A stretch of 64,000 nucleotides of DNA from Cercis canadensis (taxonomy: Eukaryota; Streptophyta; Magnoliopsida; Fabales; Fabaceae). The stretch is from assembly GCA_003255065.1 (NCBI GenBank), contig QAOA01004005.1:544958-608957 (forward strand), in the 5' to 3' direction. This document shows, in pieces, positions 34,329 to 46,652 of this stretch. Under the pieces are notes generated by a model, which had not been told where the DNA came from, searched no databases, and worked only from the letters and a program-made list of their open reading frames with translations. The position numbers and the translations under genes are program-made. How positions within the stretch are numbered: position 1 is the stretch's first letter; each line of letters starts with the position of its first letter.

Positions 34329-37202
34329 GTACGCCTTATGCTCGATCTCTACTGGAAGGTGACATGCCTTGCCAAAGACTAGCCTGTAAGGGGACATGCC
34401 TATAGGGGTCTTGTAGGTAGTTTTATAGGCCCACAATGCATCACCAAACGCAGGCTCCAGTTTTCTGTTGGGCTGGACAGTTTTCTCTAAAATCTGCTTG
34501 ATCTCCCTATTTGACACTTCTGCTTGCCCCTTGGTCTGTGGATGGTAAGGGGTTGATACCTTGTGCACCACACCATACTTTCTCAACAAAGTAGCCATGT
34601 GCCTATTGCAGAAGTGAGAACCTTGGTCACTGATGATGGCTCTTGGAACGCCGAACCTGCAGAAAATGTGAGTCCTGAAAAAATCTAAGACAACAAGAGA
34701 ATCGTCAGTCCGGGTGGCCTTGGCCTCTACCCATTTAGAAACATAGTCCACAGCTAAAAGAATATACACAAAACCAAAAGAAGTAGGGAAAGGACCCATG
34801 AAATCGATGTCCCAAACATCAAATATCTCATAAAATAGCAAAGGCTGTTGAGGCATTTCATTCCTACGGGAAATATTACCTGTCCGTTGGCATTGGGCAC
34901 AATTCTTACAAAAGTTGTACGCATCATGAAATAGGGTAGGACAATAGAGTCCTGAATCTAAAACTTTACGAGCAGTGCGCTAAGGTCCAAAATGTCCACC
35001 ACATGCAGAAGTATGGCAGAATTGCAACACAGACTCAGACTCATATCCAGGCACACACCTCCTAATTACTTGGTAACTACACAATCTCCACAAGTAGGGG
35101 TCATCCCACACATAATGTTTGGATTCACTTTTAAGCTTATCTACTTAATGCTTTTTAAAATAAGTAGGTAACTCAGAAGCAACTAAGTAGTTTACCAAGT
35201 CAGCATACCAAAGATTTGTACCTTGCAGCTGATAAAGCTGCTCATCCAGGAAGGTCTCTCTGATGGGAAAGCTGTCCAAAGTCAGTGGTATCCGAATCAA
35301 GTGATCTGCTACCAAGTTCTTAGCTCCACTCTTGTCTCTGATCTCAAGGTCGAATTCTTGCAAGAGCAGCATCCACCTAATGAGCCTAGGCTTTGCATCC
35401 AGCTTCTTGAGCACGTACTTTAAAGCTGCATGATCAGAGAAAGCAATGACTTTAGAATTAAGCAAATATGAACGGAATTTATCTAAAGCAAACACAATAG
35501 CAAGGAGCTTTTTCTCAGTAGTGGTGTAATTTGCTTGGGCAGCATCCAAAGTGCGAGAGGCATAATAAATCATGTGGGACAACTTGTCCACTCGCTGTGC
35601 AAGGACAGCACCTACTACAAAGTTTGATGCATCGCACATAAGCTCGAAGGGAAACTCCCAGTTAGGTGGTTGCATGATGGGAGGGGAGGTAAGACTCTGC
35701 TTCAGCTGATCAAAGGCTACTCTGCACTACTTATCAAAGTCTAAATCCACTTCTTTCTGGAGAAGCTTAGACAATGGCAAGGCAATCTTGCTGAAGTCCT
35801 GGATGAATCGCCTGTAAAACCCTGCATGACCAAGGAAGGAACGCACTTCTCGCACACAAGTGGGGTAGGGTAAAGAGGCAATAACATCTATCTTAGCCTT
35901 ATCTACTTCAATGCCTTTGCTGGAAATTACATGCCTTAAAACTATGCCTTGTTCTACCATGAAGTGACATTTCTCAAAATTAAGAACAAGGTTAGTCTCA
36001 ATGCATCTATCAAGTACCCTAGCAAGGCTATCTAAACATGCATCAAAAGAGGAGCCATACACAGTAAAGTTGTGCATGAAAACTTCCATGCAGTGTTCTA
36101 AAAATTCAAAAAAGATGCTTACCATACACCGCTGGAATGTACCAGGGGCATTGCACAGGCCGAAGGGCATCCTCCTATATGCAAATGTGCCGAATGGACA
36201 GGTGAAAGTCGTCTTCTCCTGATCCTCCAGGGCTATGTGAATCTGGAAGTAGCCTGAGAAGCCATCCAGGAAGAAGTAATGGGACTTCCCTGCCAATCTC
36301 TCTAACATCTGATCAATAAAGGGCAGAGGGAAGTGATCCTTCCTTGTCGCCTGGTTGAGTCTTCTATAATCGATGCAGACGAGCCAGCTGTTCTACACTC
36401 TGGTGGGGATCAACTCGTTCTTCTCATTGGCTACCACAATTATGCCACTCTTCTTTGGAACCACTTGAACTAGACTCACCCATTTGCTGTCTTAGATGGG
36501 GTAGATAATGCCGACTGACAACAACTTGCTCATTTCTTTCTTGACCACATCCAGAATCAACGGATTAAGTCGCCTTTGGGCCTGCCTCACTGGTTTATCT
36601 TCTTCCTCCAATAAAATCCTATGCATGCAGGTGGAGGGGCTAATGCCAGGAATGTCTGCAAGTGTCCATCCAATGGCTACCTTTTGCTACTTCAGAATCT
36701 GCAACAACCTCTCTTCCTGTTCAAGTTGCAGATTGTTGGCTATGATGACTGGTAGCTTTTCTTCTGCTTCTCAGAAAGCATACTTGAGATGGTCATGTAA
36801 CAGTTTCAGCTCAAGAATGGGTGGCTGCTGCACAGAGGGAACTAGCTTGGTTGGAGAAACCAAGTCTGCTGTGGGAAGCTCAGAAACACCTGCAAGCTCT
36901 GCACTATGCTCCAAAACAGTCTCATCATATCCCATATATGCAGAAATTTCAGAACAAGCAGCACAATTTCCATCACAATTAGCACATGCAGAACACTCTA
37001 AAGTATCAAGCAATCCTACTATATCAGGAAATTCAGCTACTAATTCAGCATGCACATCATCAACTAGCAGGTCTATGACATCTATTTGGAACACTGAATG
37101 CTCTTCTAGAGGGTGTTTCTTGGCATCACATAAATTAAAGCAAATTACAGTATCACCAAATTCTATGGAAAGGGTACTAGCATGCACATCAATTATGGTC
37201 TT
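34329..37202 (-). pseudogene. A2 pol, middle part: integrase, RNase H, RT, linker
   Basis: This continues the gene interrupted by B1 (the right target copy GTACG begins it). Integrase catalytic region lies at about 34400-34860, RNase H at about 35250-35680, RT at about 35730-36480, then the linker with the cysteine cluster near 36960-37000. Stops relative to A1 are mostly CAG to TAG (for example near 34980, 35728, 36396 and 36688) or CAA to TAA (near 35145). There are also small indels near 34443-34465. In the RT active site one Asp is changed (FMDD reads FMHN). The insert at 37203 breaks it again. Confidence 0.92.
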
Positions 37203-39446
37203 TTAATGGGAACCTAAAACATTAAAACAACTAATCTAATGATGAAAAAAACTATGAAAAAAAATATATAGCAACAGAAGAAGAATAAAGTTGTTTTGGG
37301 AAAAGTAAAAATGAGTTGAAGCCCAAAGTCAAGATGCATAAAGTACTTGAATTTCTCCATAATCAGATGCTCTTTGTGATTCCTTGGGTGCTTTAGCCAT
37401 TTTTCCATATTCTTGTCATTCCTTTACCTTTCCCCATTACAACCCTTTAAAAGTCCTTTTGATTTGTTTTATGCATGTGACATAGGTAGTGGAGATTGAG
37501 AATATGAACAAGCTTATGGTAGTGTGATTTTTGATAGGATGATTGGAGAGAAATACTTACCTTAGACACTTGAGGGAATTGAGAGCATTTATTTATCTTG
37601 TGAGAGGCTATCTACTTTGACTCATTCCTATTAAATAAAATTGCCATGTTTTTTGTTCTCTAGTTGTCAAGAGATGTTGTTTCATGAGTGTTGTTGTTTC
37701 TTTAAATTTGAATTGTTTTCTTACCTTAATCTTTGCATTCTTGATTTGATTGGAGAGCTGTTTTCTTATTCTAGTTAGTTTGTTTCTTGTGATTTTGCCC
37801 AGGAGTGCAAAAAGCTAAGTGTGGGGGAATTTGATAACACATTATTTTACACTATTTGTTTCCCTTATACTTAGTCTTTTAGTGTGTGTTTCTAGTGATT
37901 TTTATGGCCTTTAGACATGTTTTGTAGATTTGGATTTGTTGGTGCTTATAGATTTTAATTGCTTAACTGTTTAATTCTGGCACTGCTTACATTTTTTACC
38001 ATATCTTTGGCTACAGTTGTCCGATTGATGTGATTCCAGTTTCGTTGAAAATCTGACAAAAACTTATACATTTCATATGAAAAGCCCAGAAGATGATTTG
38101 TGAGTCAAGTTAACTGACATTTGCGTGCTAGCAGTCCAGATTTTCTGCATCCGCCCAGCATTGACTGATTATTGGACCAGAGCATATTTATTTGGGCCAA
38201 CATCTGCTTATTGGGCCAGCACACATGACACTAGGACTTTCTCACATTTTTACCATTAATAATTTAGGAAACTAGGTTTATTTTGTATTTAGGAAACTAT
38301 TAGGAAAACTAGAGGAGGCAGCCAGCTAGTATTTATTCTCAAGTTGTTGAGGAAAATACACACAATCAAAAGAGATACGAAATTCCTTGAGTTGCTGCTG
38401 CCTCCTTTGTTGAGTTCATTTTTTCCACCTTTGCTTTGTGTTCAAGTCTTCCATGGAACGCTAAGTTCGTTTGTAATCAATTCAAGAGGAGCCAAACTTA
38501 GTAATCCAGAGTTCTTGTGCTTCAACCGGGTTTGATTTAATATAGTTTGATTTTCTTCTTCTTCTTCTCATCTTCATGTGATTGAATGGTATTTTAATTG
38601 CATGCATGCTTTATATGAATTTAAATTGGTTGATTAGATTCATCACAGTAATCAAACTGCTAATCATATGTTAAAGGTTTTTAATATATGGTTAACTTAG
38701 ACAATTCAGTTATTAAATTAATCTAGACTTAGTGATATAAAGCGGTTGCCTAGATTCTTAATTCCATGATTAATTGAATCCTGATTGGTAAATTAGTAGG
38801 AATTCTATGTGTTACTGTTAGGGGTTCCAGGTAACATTTAACCAAGAATTCAATCAGATCTAGGCTATTTTTAGTGAACAAGGATGGATTAAGGTTTGAT
38901 TGCCTGCTTGAGTCAATTGCGTTTTCTCTTATTTGATAAATTCAGTTTACTGCTTTCTAAATTCTTAGTATTTTCCCAAAATTTTGACGGGTGCCGAACC
39001 GTACAAAATTAAACTACTAATTACAACTAATTTGTAGTATAGGATGCAACCAATGTCGTCTCCCAAGGATTCACCAGAACAACTAATCTAATAAGACTTA
39101 AGCAAGAACAGAATAGGGGGTTTGTTGTTGAATGCAGAATACTAAGAATTTGAAAAGCAGGAAACTGAATTTATCAAATAAGAGAAAACGCAATCAACTC
39201 AAGTAGGCAACCAAACCTTAATTCATCCTTGTTCACTAAAAATAACCTAGATCTGATTTAATTCTTGGTTAAATGTTACTTGGAACCCCTAACAATAACA
39301 CTTAGAATTCCTACTGATTTACCAATCAATATTCAATTAATCATGGAATTAAGAATCTAGGCAACCGCTCTATATCACTAAGTCTAGATTAATTTAATAA
39401 CCAAATTGTCCAAGTTAACCATATATTAAAAACCTTTAACATATGA
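37203..39446. other. Scrambled insert of two inverted LTR-A pieces
   Basis: Between two adjacent bases of A2 (…ATGGTCTT and AGCAGTTTTAAGG) sits 2.2 kb made of two parts. The first is a plus-orientation family A 3' non-coding piece with PPT (near 37814-37831) and LTR-A (37832 to about 38974, lacking its last ~150 bp). The second is a minus-orientation piece that starts with PBS-proximal bases CCAAAATT and LTR-A (38985-39446). The arms at about 38668-38974 and 39140-39446 are inverted repeats of each other. The right junction has a 10-bp microhomology, TTAGCAGTTT (39447-39456). This is not a simple transposition product. Confidence 0.8.
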
Positions 39447-41610
39447 TTAGCAGTTTTAAGGAAGAGTCTACCCAAGATGAAAGGGGCATGTCCAGACATA
39501 GACTCATCCTCCATATTTAACACATAAAAATCAGCTGGAAAAATTAAATTATTTACCCTAACCGAAACATCCTCAAGAAGGCCTGCAGGATATGCTGTGC
39601 TTCTATTAGCAAGCTGAATGACAACTCCAGTGGGCTTCAGTTCTCCAATCTGTAGTGATGAATAGATGGACTTGGGCATCACGTTGATTGAAGCACCCAG
39701 ATCTAGCATGACATTTGTAAACTGTTTGTCTCCAATAGTGCAGGAAATGGTGAAAGTTCCAGGATCAGTGCACTTTGATAGCAGGTTAGGCTAGATCATT
39801 GCTGACACATTTCTGCTCATGCTCACTTTCTCATTGCCCTTCAGTCTTCTCTTGTGGGTACACAAATCCTTCAGAAACCTTGCATACTTGGGAATCTGTT
39901 TAATTGCTTCCAGGAGAGGTATATTGACTTCTACCTTCCTGAACATATCCATGATCTCTTTATCTAGCTCATGCTCAGCAATTTTCTTGGACTGTGTAAC
40001 TCTGTTTGGAAAGGGGAGAGGAATACTGGGGGTAGAGCTCTCTACCTGATCTTGAAGGTGGATTGGCTGCTGTTTTGGGATAGCTTTAGGGGCTGCAGGG
40101 TCTGAATTTTTTTCTTGAACAAAATTTTGAACCGTAGAAGGCAGACTAGGTTTTGGAGCACTCACTTCTTTACCACTGCCCAGGGTTATGGCACTCACAT
40201 TGCCTCTTGGATTGGTGATTGTCGGAGAAGGTAAACTGCCAGAACCTTGAGACTTCAGCTCACTAATGGTGCTTGCAAGTTGACCTATCTGAGTCTCCAA
40301 GCTCTGAATGCTAGTCTCATTCCTCTGTTGGAATTGGATGTTGCTGCTTGCCAATTGCTTCACTAAGTCTTCCAGGATTGGTACTGGCTTGTTAACTGGC
40401 TGCACAAGTTTCTTCATTGGTGCTTAGAACTGCTGGTTGCTTGAACCTGCATTGTACCTAGCTGTTGTGGCTGGTATGTTTGTTGTTGCTGCTGCTGGTA
40501 AGGTTGGCCAAAATTGCCTCCATATCTTAAATTAGGGTGATCTCTCCAGCCAGGGTTGTAGGTGGAGGAGTGGGGGTCATATCTGGGCTACTGGTAAGGT
40601 CTGCCAGGAAAGACTCCAGCCACTACTTCAGTGTTATCTTGGAGAGTAGAGCACTGATCTGTTGGATCACTAGACAGGGAACAAATTCCACATAGCTTGG
40701 CATGAGCTTGAACCGGTATGTGCTCCATTGCTAGCTGTCTAACCAAAGAGGTTAGTTCCTCCAAACGAGTCTCCACTCTCTGTTGATCTGCCATCTGCAC
40801 CTCATTCACTCCTCTAGCTGGGGTGATCATCCTTGTGCCAAATTGTTGTGCATTGTCTGACATTTTGGATATTAAATCTCTTATAGTTGCAGGGGTCTTG
40901 TCCACTAAGGCACCTCCAGAAGCAGCATCCACATAGCCTCGATCCATAGGAAGAAGTCCTTCGTAGAAATACTGGATGAGCAACTGGTCACTGATTTGAT
41001 GATGGGGGGAGCTTCCACAAAGTTTCTTGAATCTCTCCCAGTACTCATGTAGTGTCTCTCCACTGTTTTGCCTTATGCCACATATATCTTTCCTGATGGC
41101 AGCAGATCTAGAGGCAGGGAAAAACTTTTCAAGGAAACACCTCTTCATGTCATTCCAGCTTGTGATGATGGACAGCTGCAGGTAATACAGCCAATCCTTT
41201 GCTGCTCCATCTAATGAAAAAGGGAAGGCCCTCAACTTGATTTGCTCCTCTGTGATTCCTTGTGGTCTCATGGTGGAACACACTATGTGAAACTCCTTTA
41301 AGTGCTTGTGAGGGTCTTCACCTGCAAGTCCATGAAACTTTGGGAGCAAGTGTATTAATCCAGACTTCAACTCAAAATTGACATCTAAATCAGGATAGTG
41401 AATACACAAAGGCTGGTAGTTATCATCAGGGGCAGCCAACTCCTTAAGAGTCCTAGCCCTAGCATGCATGTCATTATTTCCAGCCCCATTATTAGCAGCA
41501 AGATCAACCTTAGGATTAATATCATTGGCAACCATATTATGCTCTATATGATTAGGAGTTCCACGTGCCCTAGCAAGTGTGTGCAAAGTTCTCTTTATTT
41601 CAGAATCACC
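39447..41610 (-). pseudogene. A2 protease and most of gag
   Basis: Resumes the A2 frame after the insert: protease with DLGAS near 39697-39711, the linker, Q-rich region, zinc knuckle near 40678-40695 ([14 protein letters not shown], where H of the knuckle is changed to D), and the capsid-like domain up to the solo LTR at 41611. Stops include TAG near 39791 and 40589 (CAG in A1) and TAA near 40427. The Gag keeps the YY at the DWLYYLQ position where A1 has lost one Tyr, so A1's single-residue gap is derived. Confidence 0.9.
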
Positions 41611-43038
41611 TGATGAGCTGCCGAGGCTCCTCAAATTAGTAAAAGTTTAAGGTCGGTTACCTAAGCTACTTATAGCATAAGGCAGCCCTAAGTTGAACCA
41701 AATGATTATTCTGAGTAGTGAATCATATTTAAGAACATATCAACAGGGGGTTTTGTTTGTTTTAGTGATTAACAGAAATTAATTGTAAGTGGTAAACTTT
41801 AGGGAAAACAACCAATCCAAGTCTTAACTGATTCTGATTTTAATCCATCCTTGATTTCCAATGATTCATTCAATTATTAATCTTGTTCTTGGCCTTAGAA
41901 AACATCAAGAAGCCTCTCAGTCCTCTATGGATGTCCACTGGTTAAGCAACCAGAATTCGGATTAACTAAGACTAAATGAATTAAGCAAACATTCAAGTCC
42001 AGTTTAACCTAAGTCCAGAATCCAGCCAAAGGTAATTAATCCATCCAAAAGCTTAGAACATGAAATTAACCATACAATCCTCTTTTATCACATGCAATTA
42101 AGCAATTAACACATGAATAATCCAAATCCGAATTTAAGCAATTCAAACAGAATATTTCAGAGGATTGAAAGAACTTGATTAACAACTAAATGAATAACAA
42201 CAATACATAATCTCAGAATTAATAATCAGAACAGCCAAAACCTGGATTGATTTGATGATTTAGCCCTCCATGAACAAGAGAAGCCAAGTTCTTACAAAAT
42301 ATCTAGAGAGAAAACTTAAAGAGTAAGAAAACTTCAAAAGCTGTCTAAAATATCCTAAGTGTCTAATATGAATTTCGGCTGCCCCTTTCTGAACATATAG
42401 ACCTCCAAAAATACATGCACAACCAAATTTCCCTTAGGGCACACTTATTCCCATGGGTCTTAGCTTTCATTGGGCTTTGGTTTGGGCTCATTTGGACTTG
42501 TCATGAGGAAGTTAGGCCCATTTAAGTGCCAACAGGTTTCTGGAACCATCAGCCAACTTCAACAGCCAATAAGACCATCTAAAATATAAAATATGGTGAA
42601 CCGGTCTTCATAACAATTGTAGCTCTATCTGTTAGCTTTCCAATGGGGCCAGTTTCAAGTCCATATGACTTTTACAGCTCAAGTTATGGTCCAAACACTG
42701 CATGTAGGTTAGGATCCTGCGACAGCATGTCTTCTCTGGCTTCCACGCTGCATATGACCTTCTAGACATCCGAATTGGCTTTGGAACCCTAATGAAAGTG
42801 GTAGATAATTCTCTCAGCTTTCCTACAAGGTATGACTCGAAATTTTCAGACATCCAAAACTAAAGATATGGATGAAACACAGAGACAACATAAAATGCTC
42901 AGTATTGCTGAAAAATGCAATTAGGCACAAATGGATCCAAAGTCATGAAATGAGGCACAAGCCTACTCAATTAAGCTCAAAAGAGGTTCAAAAGACTAAA
43001 TATGAGGGTTAAATACTGTATAAAAAGTGTGTTCATCA
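41611..43038 (-). repeat. Solo LTR of family B in A2 gag
   Basis: A full-length LTR-B (1428 bp) in minus orientation, from TGATGAGCTGCCGAGG to GTGTTCATCA. It is flanked by perfect 5-bp duplications TCACC at 41606-41610 and 43039-43043. No internal sequence remains. Confidence 0.95.
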
Positions 43039-43941
43039 TCACCTTCTAGTAGTTCAAAATGAGAGGACCGAGTCATACACCATGCAAATCAAAAGACAAA
43101 AACACTCTAAAACACACTAGAACACATAAACAGTAAAATAGTGAATCAATGAAAGAAAAGGGCAAAAATCAAAACACACCAAAAACACTAAACAAAGGCA
43201 AAAAGACACCAAAATAACACTAGTTGACCCATCTAAACATTTTTAAAAAATTTTCTACCACCACAGCATGAAAGCTTGATGAAAATGAAACTCAAAAATC
43301 AAATACAAATTCTTAAAAAATTGAAAAGTGGTCAAAACGATGGAATTCGGCTTAAAAATGCAGACCTCATGGCATAGCACTGACTATGAATTGCCAGGCC
43401 ATTTTCCTTCAACTGACCAAGTTTCAGGTCAATCGGAGCTAAAAGTTTTGGCCAGAATAGTACACGCGAAAACCACTAAATCAAACCGAAGCAAGGGGAA
43501 AACAAAGGGGAACTGGCACCAAGGCACCAGAATTCACACAATGGAACCCTAAAACATCAAAGGATACAAAACAACAAGAAAAAACTAACACCACAATGCT
43601 CAGAAAATATAAAACGTTCTACCAAAAAGTGAACAATGACAGCAAAGGAGACAGAATAATGGCAAAGAAGGTTAAACAAGGGCAATAACAGCACAAAGTT
43701 CACCTCACAATGCAATTTTTTATCCACTAATTTGTAGCTCAATCCAGTTGGTCAGAATAAAAAATAAGACAGAAACAGAAACACTAAACAGAGAAAGAAA
43801 ACCTAAACAGATAAGGAAAACAAAATAGGAAAGCAAGTAGAACAAGGGGAAAACGATGAAGAACAATAACCAGAAACAAGAACAATAAGAAAGCAAAATA
43901 GTAACAAAAGATTCCTAAGAAGATTAATATGTTAGGTGAAG
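43039..43941 (-). other. A2 gag start and 5' leader
   Basis: The first codons of A2 gag (ATG at 43076) lie right of the solo LTR and are followed by the leader, which is homologous to 6938-7821 of A1. No independent gene is visible. Confidence 0.75.
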
Positions 43942-43959
43942 TCCCCGGCAACGGCGCCA
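43942..43959 (-). other. Primer binding site of A2 (tRNA-Asp)
   Basis: The minus strand reads TGGCGCCGTTGCCGGGGA, unchanged from A1 despite the age of the element. Confidence 0.9.
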
Positions 43960-43965
43960 AAATTT

Positions 43966-45179
43966 TGACGGGTGCCAAACCGTACAAAATTAAACTCCTA
44001 ATTGCAACTAATTTATAGTATAGGATGCAACCAGTGTCGTCTCCCAAGGATTCACCAGAACAACTAATCTTTTAAGAACTTAAGCAAGAACAGAATAAGG
44101 GGAGGTTTGTGTTGATTGCAATATACTAAGAATTTAGAAAGCAGTAAATTGAATTTATCAAATAAGAGAAAACGTAATCAACTTAAGCAGGCAACCAAAC
44201 CTTAATCCATCCTTGTTCACTAAAGATAACCTAAATCTGATTTAATTCTTTGTTAAGTGTTACCTGGAACTCCTAACAGTAACACTTAGAATTCCTACTG
44301 ATTTACTAATCAGGATTCAATTAATCATGGAATTAAGACTCTAGGCAACTGCTCTATATCACTAAGTCTAGATTAATTTAATAACTGAATTGTCCAAGTT
44401 AACCATATATTAAAAACCTTTAACATATGATCAGCAGTTTGATTACTGTGATGAATCTAATCAACCGATTTAAATTCATATAAAGCATGTAAACAATTAA
44501 AATACCATTCAATTACATGAAGATGAGAAGAAGAAGAAGAAGACAATCAAACTATATTAAATCAAACCCGGTTGAATCACAGTAACTCTGGATTATTAAG
44601 TTTGGCTCCTCTTGAATTGATTACAAACGAACTTAGCCTTCCATGGAAGACTTGAACACAAATCAAATGTGTAAAAATGAACTCAGCAAAGGAGGCAGCA
44701 GCAGCTCAAGAAATTTTGTATCTCTCTGATTGTGTGTATTTTCCTCAACAACTTGAGAATAAATACTAGCTGGCTGCCTCCTCTAGGTTTCCTAATGGTT
44801 TCCTAAATACAAAATAAACCTAGTTTCCTAAATTATTAATGGTAAAAACATGATCAAACCCTATTGTCATGTGTGTTGGCCCAATAAGCAGATGTTGGCC
44901 CAAATAAACATGCTCTGATCCAATAGGCAGGCCTAAGAAAAGGAATCAATCAATGCTGGGCGGAGCAGAAAATTTGGACTGCTTGCATGCGAATTTCAGT
45001 TTTTCAGACGCGAGAATCATCTTCTGGGCTCTGCATATGAAATGTGGAATTTTCTGTCAGATTTCCAACGAAGCTGGAATCACATCAATCGGACATCTGT
45101 AGCCAAAGATATAGTGAAAAAATTAAGCAGTGCCAGAATTTAACAGTTAAGCAATTAAAATCTATAAGCACCAAAAAGT
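43966..45179 (-). repeat. 5' LTR of A2, outer end truncated
   Basis: It starts TGACGGGTGCC and is collinear with LTR-A up to CACCAAAAAGT, about 120 bp short of the usual end. It is then fused to satellite at 45180. The target duplication of A2 was lost with the missing end. Confidence 0.88.
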
Positions 45180-45224
45180 AGGTCACTATATTTTGCTCAG
45201 GACCCTATTTCGATGTTTCCCTGT
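45180..45224. repeat. Satellite fragment (about 1.3 units)
   Basis: AGGTCACTATATTTTGCTC... to TTTCCCTGT matches the 35-bp unit. It is wedged between the truncated A2 LTR and a solo LTR-B. Confidence 0.85.
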
Positions 45225-46652
45225 TGATGAACACACTTTTTATACAGTAGTTAACCCTCATATTTAGTCTTTTGAACCTCTTTTGAGCTTAATTGAGTAG
45301 GCTTGTGCCTGATTTCATGACTTTGGATCCATTTGTGCCTAATTGCATTTTTCAGCAATACTGAGCATTTTATGCTGTCTCTGTGTTTCATGCACATCTT
45401 TAGTTCTGGATGTCTAAAAATTTCGAGTCATACCTTGTAGGAAAGCTGAGAGAATTATCTACAACTTTCATTCAGGGCTCCAAAGCCAATTCGGATATCC
45501 AGAAGGTTATATGCAGCCTGGAAACCAGAGAAGACATGCTGTCGCAGGATCCTGACTTACATGCAGTGTTTGGGCCATATCTTGAGCTGTAAATGTCATA
45601 TGGACTTGAAACTGGTCCCATTGGAAAGATAACAGACAGAGCTTCAATTGTTATGAAGACTAGTGCACCAGATTTTATATTGTAGATGGTCTTATTAGCT
45701 GTTGAAGTTGGCTGATGGTTCCAGAAACCTGTTGGCACTTAAATGGGCCTAACTTCCTCATGACAAGTCCAAATGAGTCAAAACCAAAGCCCAATTAAAG
45801 CTAAGGCCCATGGGAATAAGTGTGCCCTAAGAAAAATTTGGGTGTGCATGTAATTTTGGAGGTCTATATGTTTAGAAGGAGGCAGCCGAATTTCAAATTA
45901 GACACTTAGGATATTTTAGACAGGTTTTGAAGTTTCCTTAGTCTTTAAGTTTTCTCTCTAGATATTTTGTAAGAACTTGGCTTCTCTTGTTCATGGAGGG
46001 CTAAATCATCAAATCAATTCAGGTTTTGGCTGTTCTGATTATTGATTCTGAGATTATGTGTTGTTATTATTCATTTAGTTGTTAATCAAGTTCTTTCAAT
46101 CCTCTGAAATATTCTGTTTGAATTGCTTAAATTTGGATTTCGATTATTCATGTGTTGATTGCTTAATTGCATGTGATAAAAGAGGATTGTATGGTTAATT
46201 AATGTTTCTAAGCTTTTGGATGGATTAATTACCTTGGCTGGATCATGGACTTAGGTAAAATTGGACTTGAATGTTTGCTTAATTCATTTAGTCTTAGTTA
46301 ATCCAAATTTTGGTTGCTTAACCAGTGGACATCCATAGAGGACTGAGAGGCTTCTTGATGTTTTCTAAGGCCAAGAACAAGGTTAATAATTGAATGGATC
46401 ATTAGAAATCAAGGATGGATTAAAATCAGAATCAGTTAAGACTTGGATTGGTTGTTTTCCTTAAAGTTTACCACTTACAATTAATTTCCGTTAATCACTA
46501 AAACAAACAAAACCCCATGTTGATATGTTCTTAAATATGATTCACTACTCAGAATAATCCTTTGGTTCGACTTAGGGCTGCCTTATGCTATAAGTAGCTT
46601 AGGTAATCGACCTTAAACTTTTACTAATTTGAGGAGCCTCGGCAGCTCATCA
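45225..46652 (+). repeat. Solo LTR of family B in the satellite
   Basis: Full-length LTR-B (1428 bp) in plus orientation, flanked by perfect 5-bp duplications CCTGT (45220-45224 and 46653-46657). The satellite phase continues across it (…CCCTGT / CCTGTATCTAAC…), so the insertion site is fully reconstructed. Confidence 0.95.

Larger units (their letters stand above)
13539..45179 (-). mobile_element. Athila family A element A2, old and heavily nested
   Basis: The 3' LTR (13539-14835) and 5' LTR (43966-45179) of one minus-strand element are separated by about 29 kb because other elements landed inside it. These are a Harbinger-type transposon (15581-19198), B1 (20268-34328), an inverted LTR-A insert (37203-39446) and a solo LTR-B (41611-43038). 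Removing them restores A1-like order: 3' UTR, integrase, RNase H, RT, protease, gag, leader and PBS. The coding parts carry many stops. The outer end of the 5' LTR is missing about 120 bp, so the target duplication cannot be confirmed; the left flank is CCTGT in the satellite. Confidence 0.88.

Noticed and set aside
37203-39446. A simple LTR-A insertion
   Set aside because: The two LTR pieces are inverted, both incomplete, and there is no target duplication.
39389-39709. A 106-codon frame joining protease to LTR sequence
   Set aside because: It is a chance fusion across the rearranged junction at 39447.
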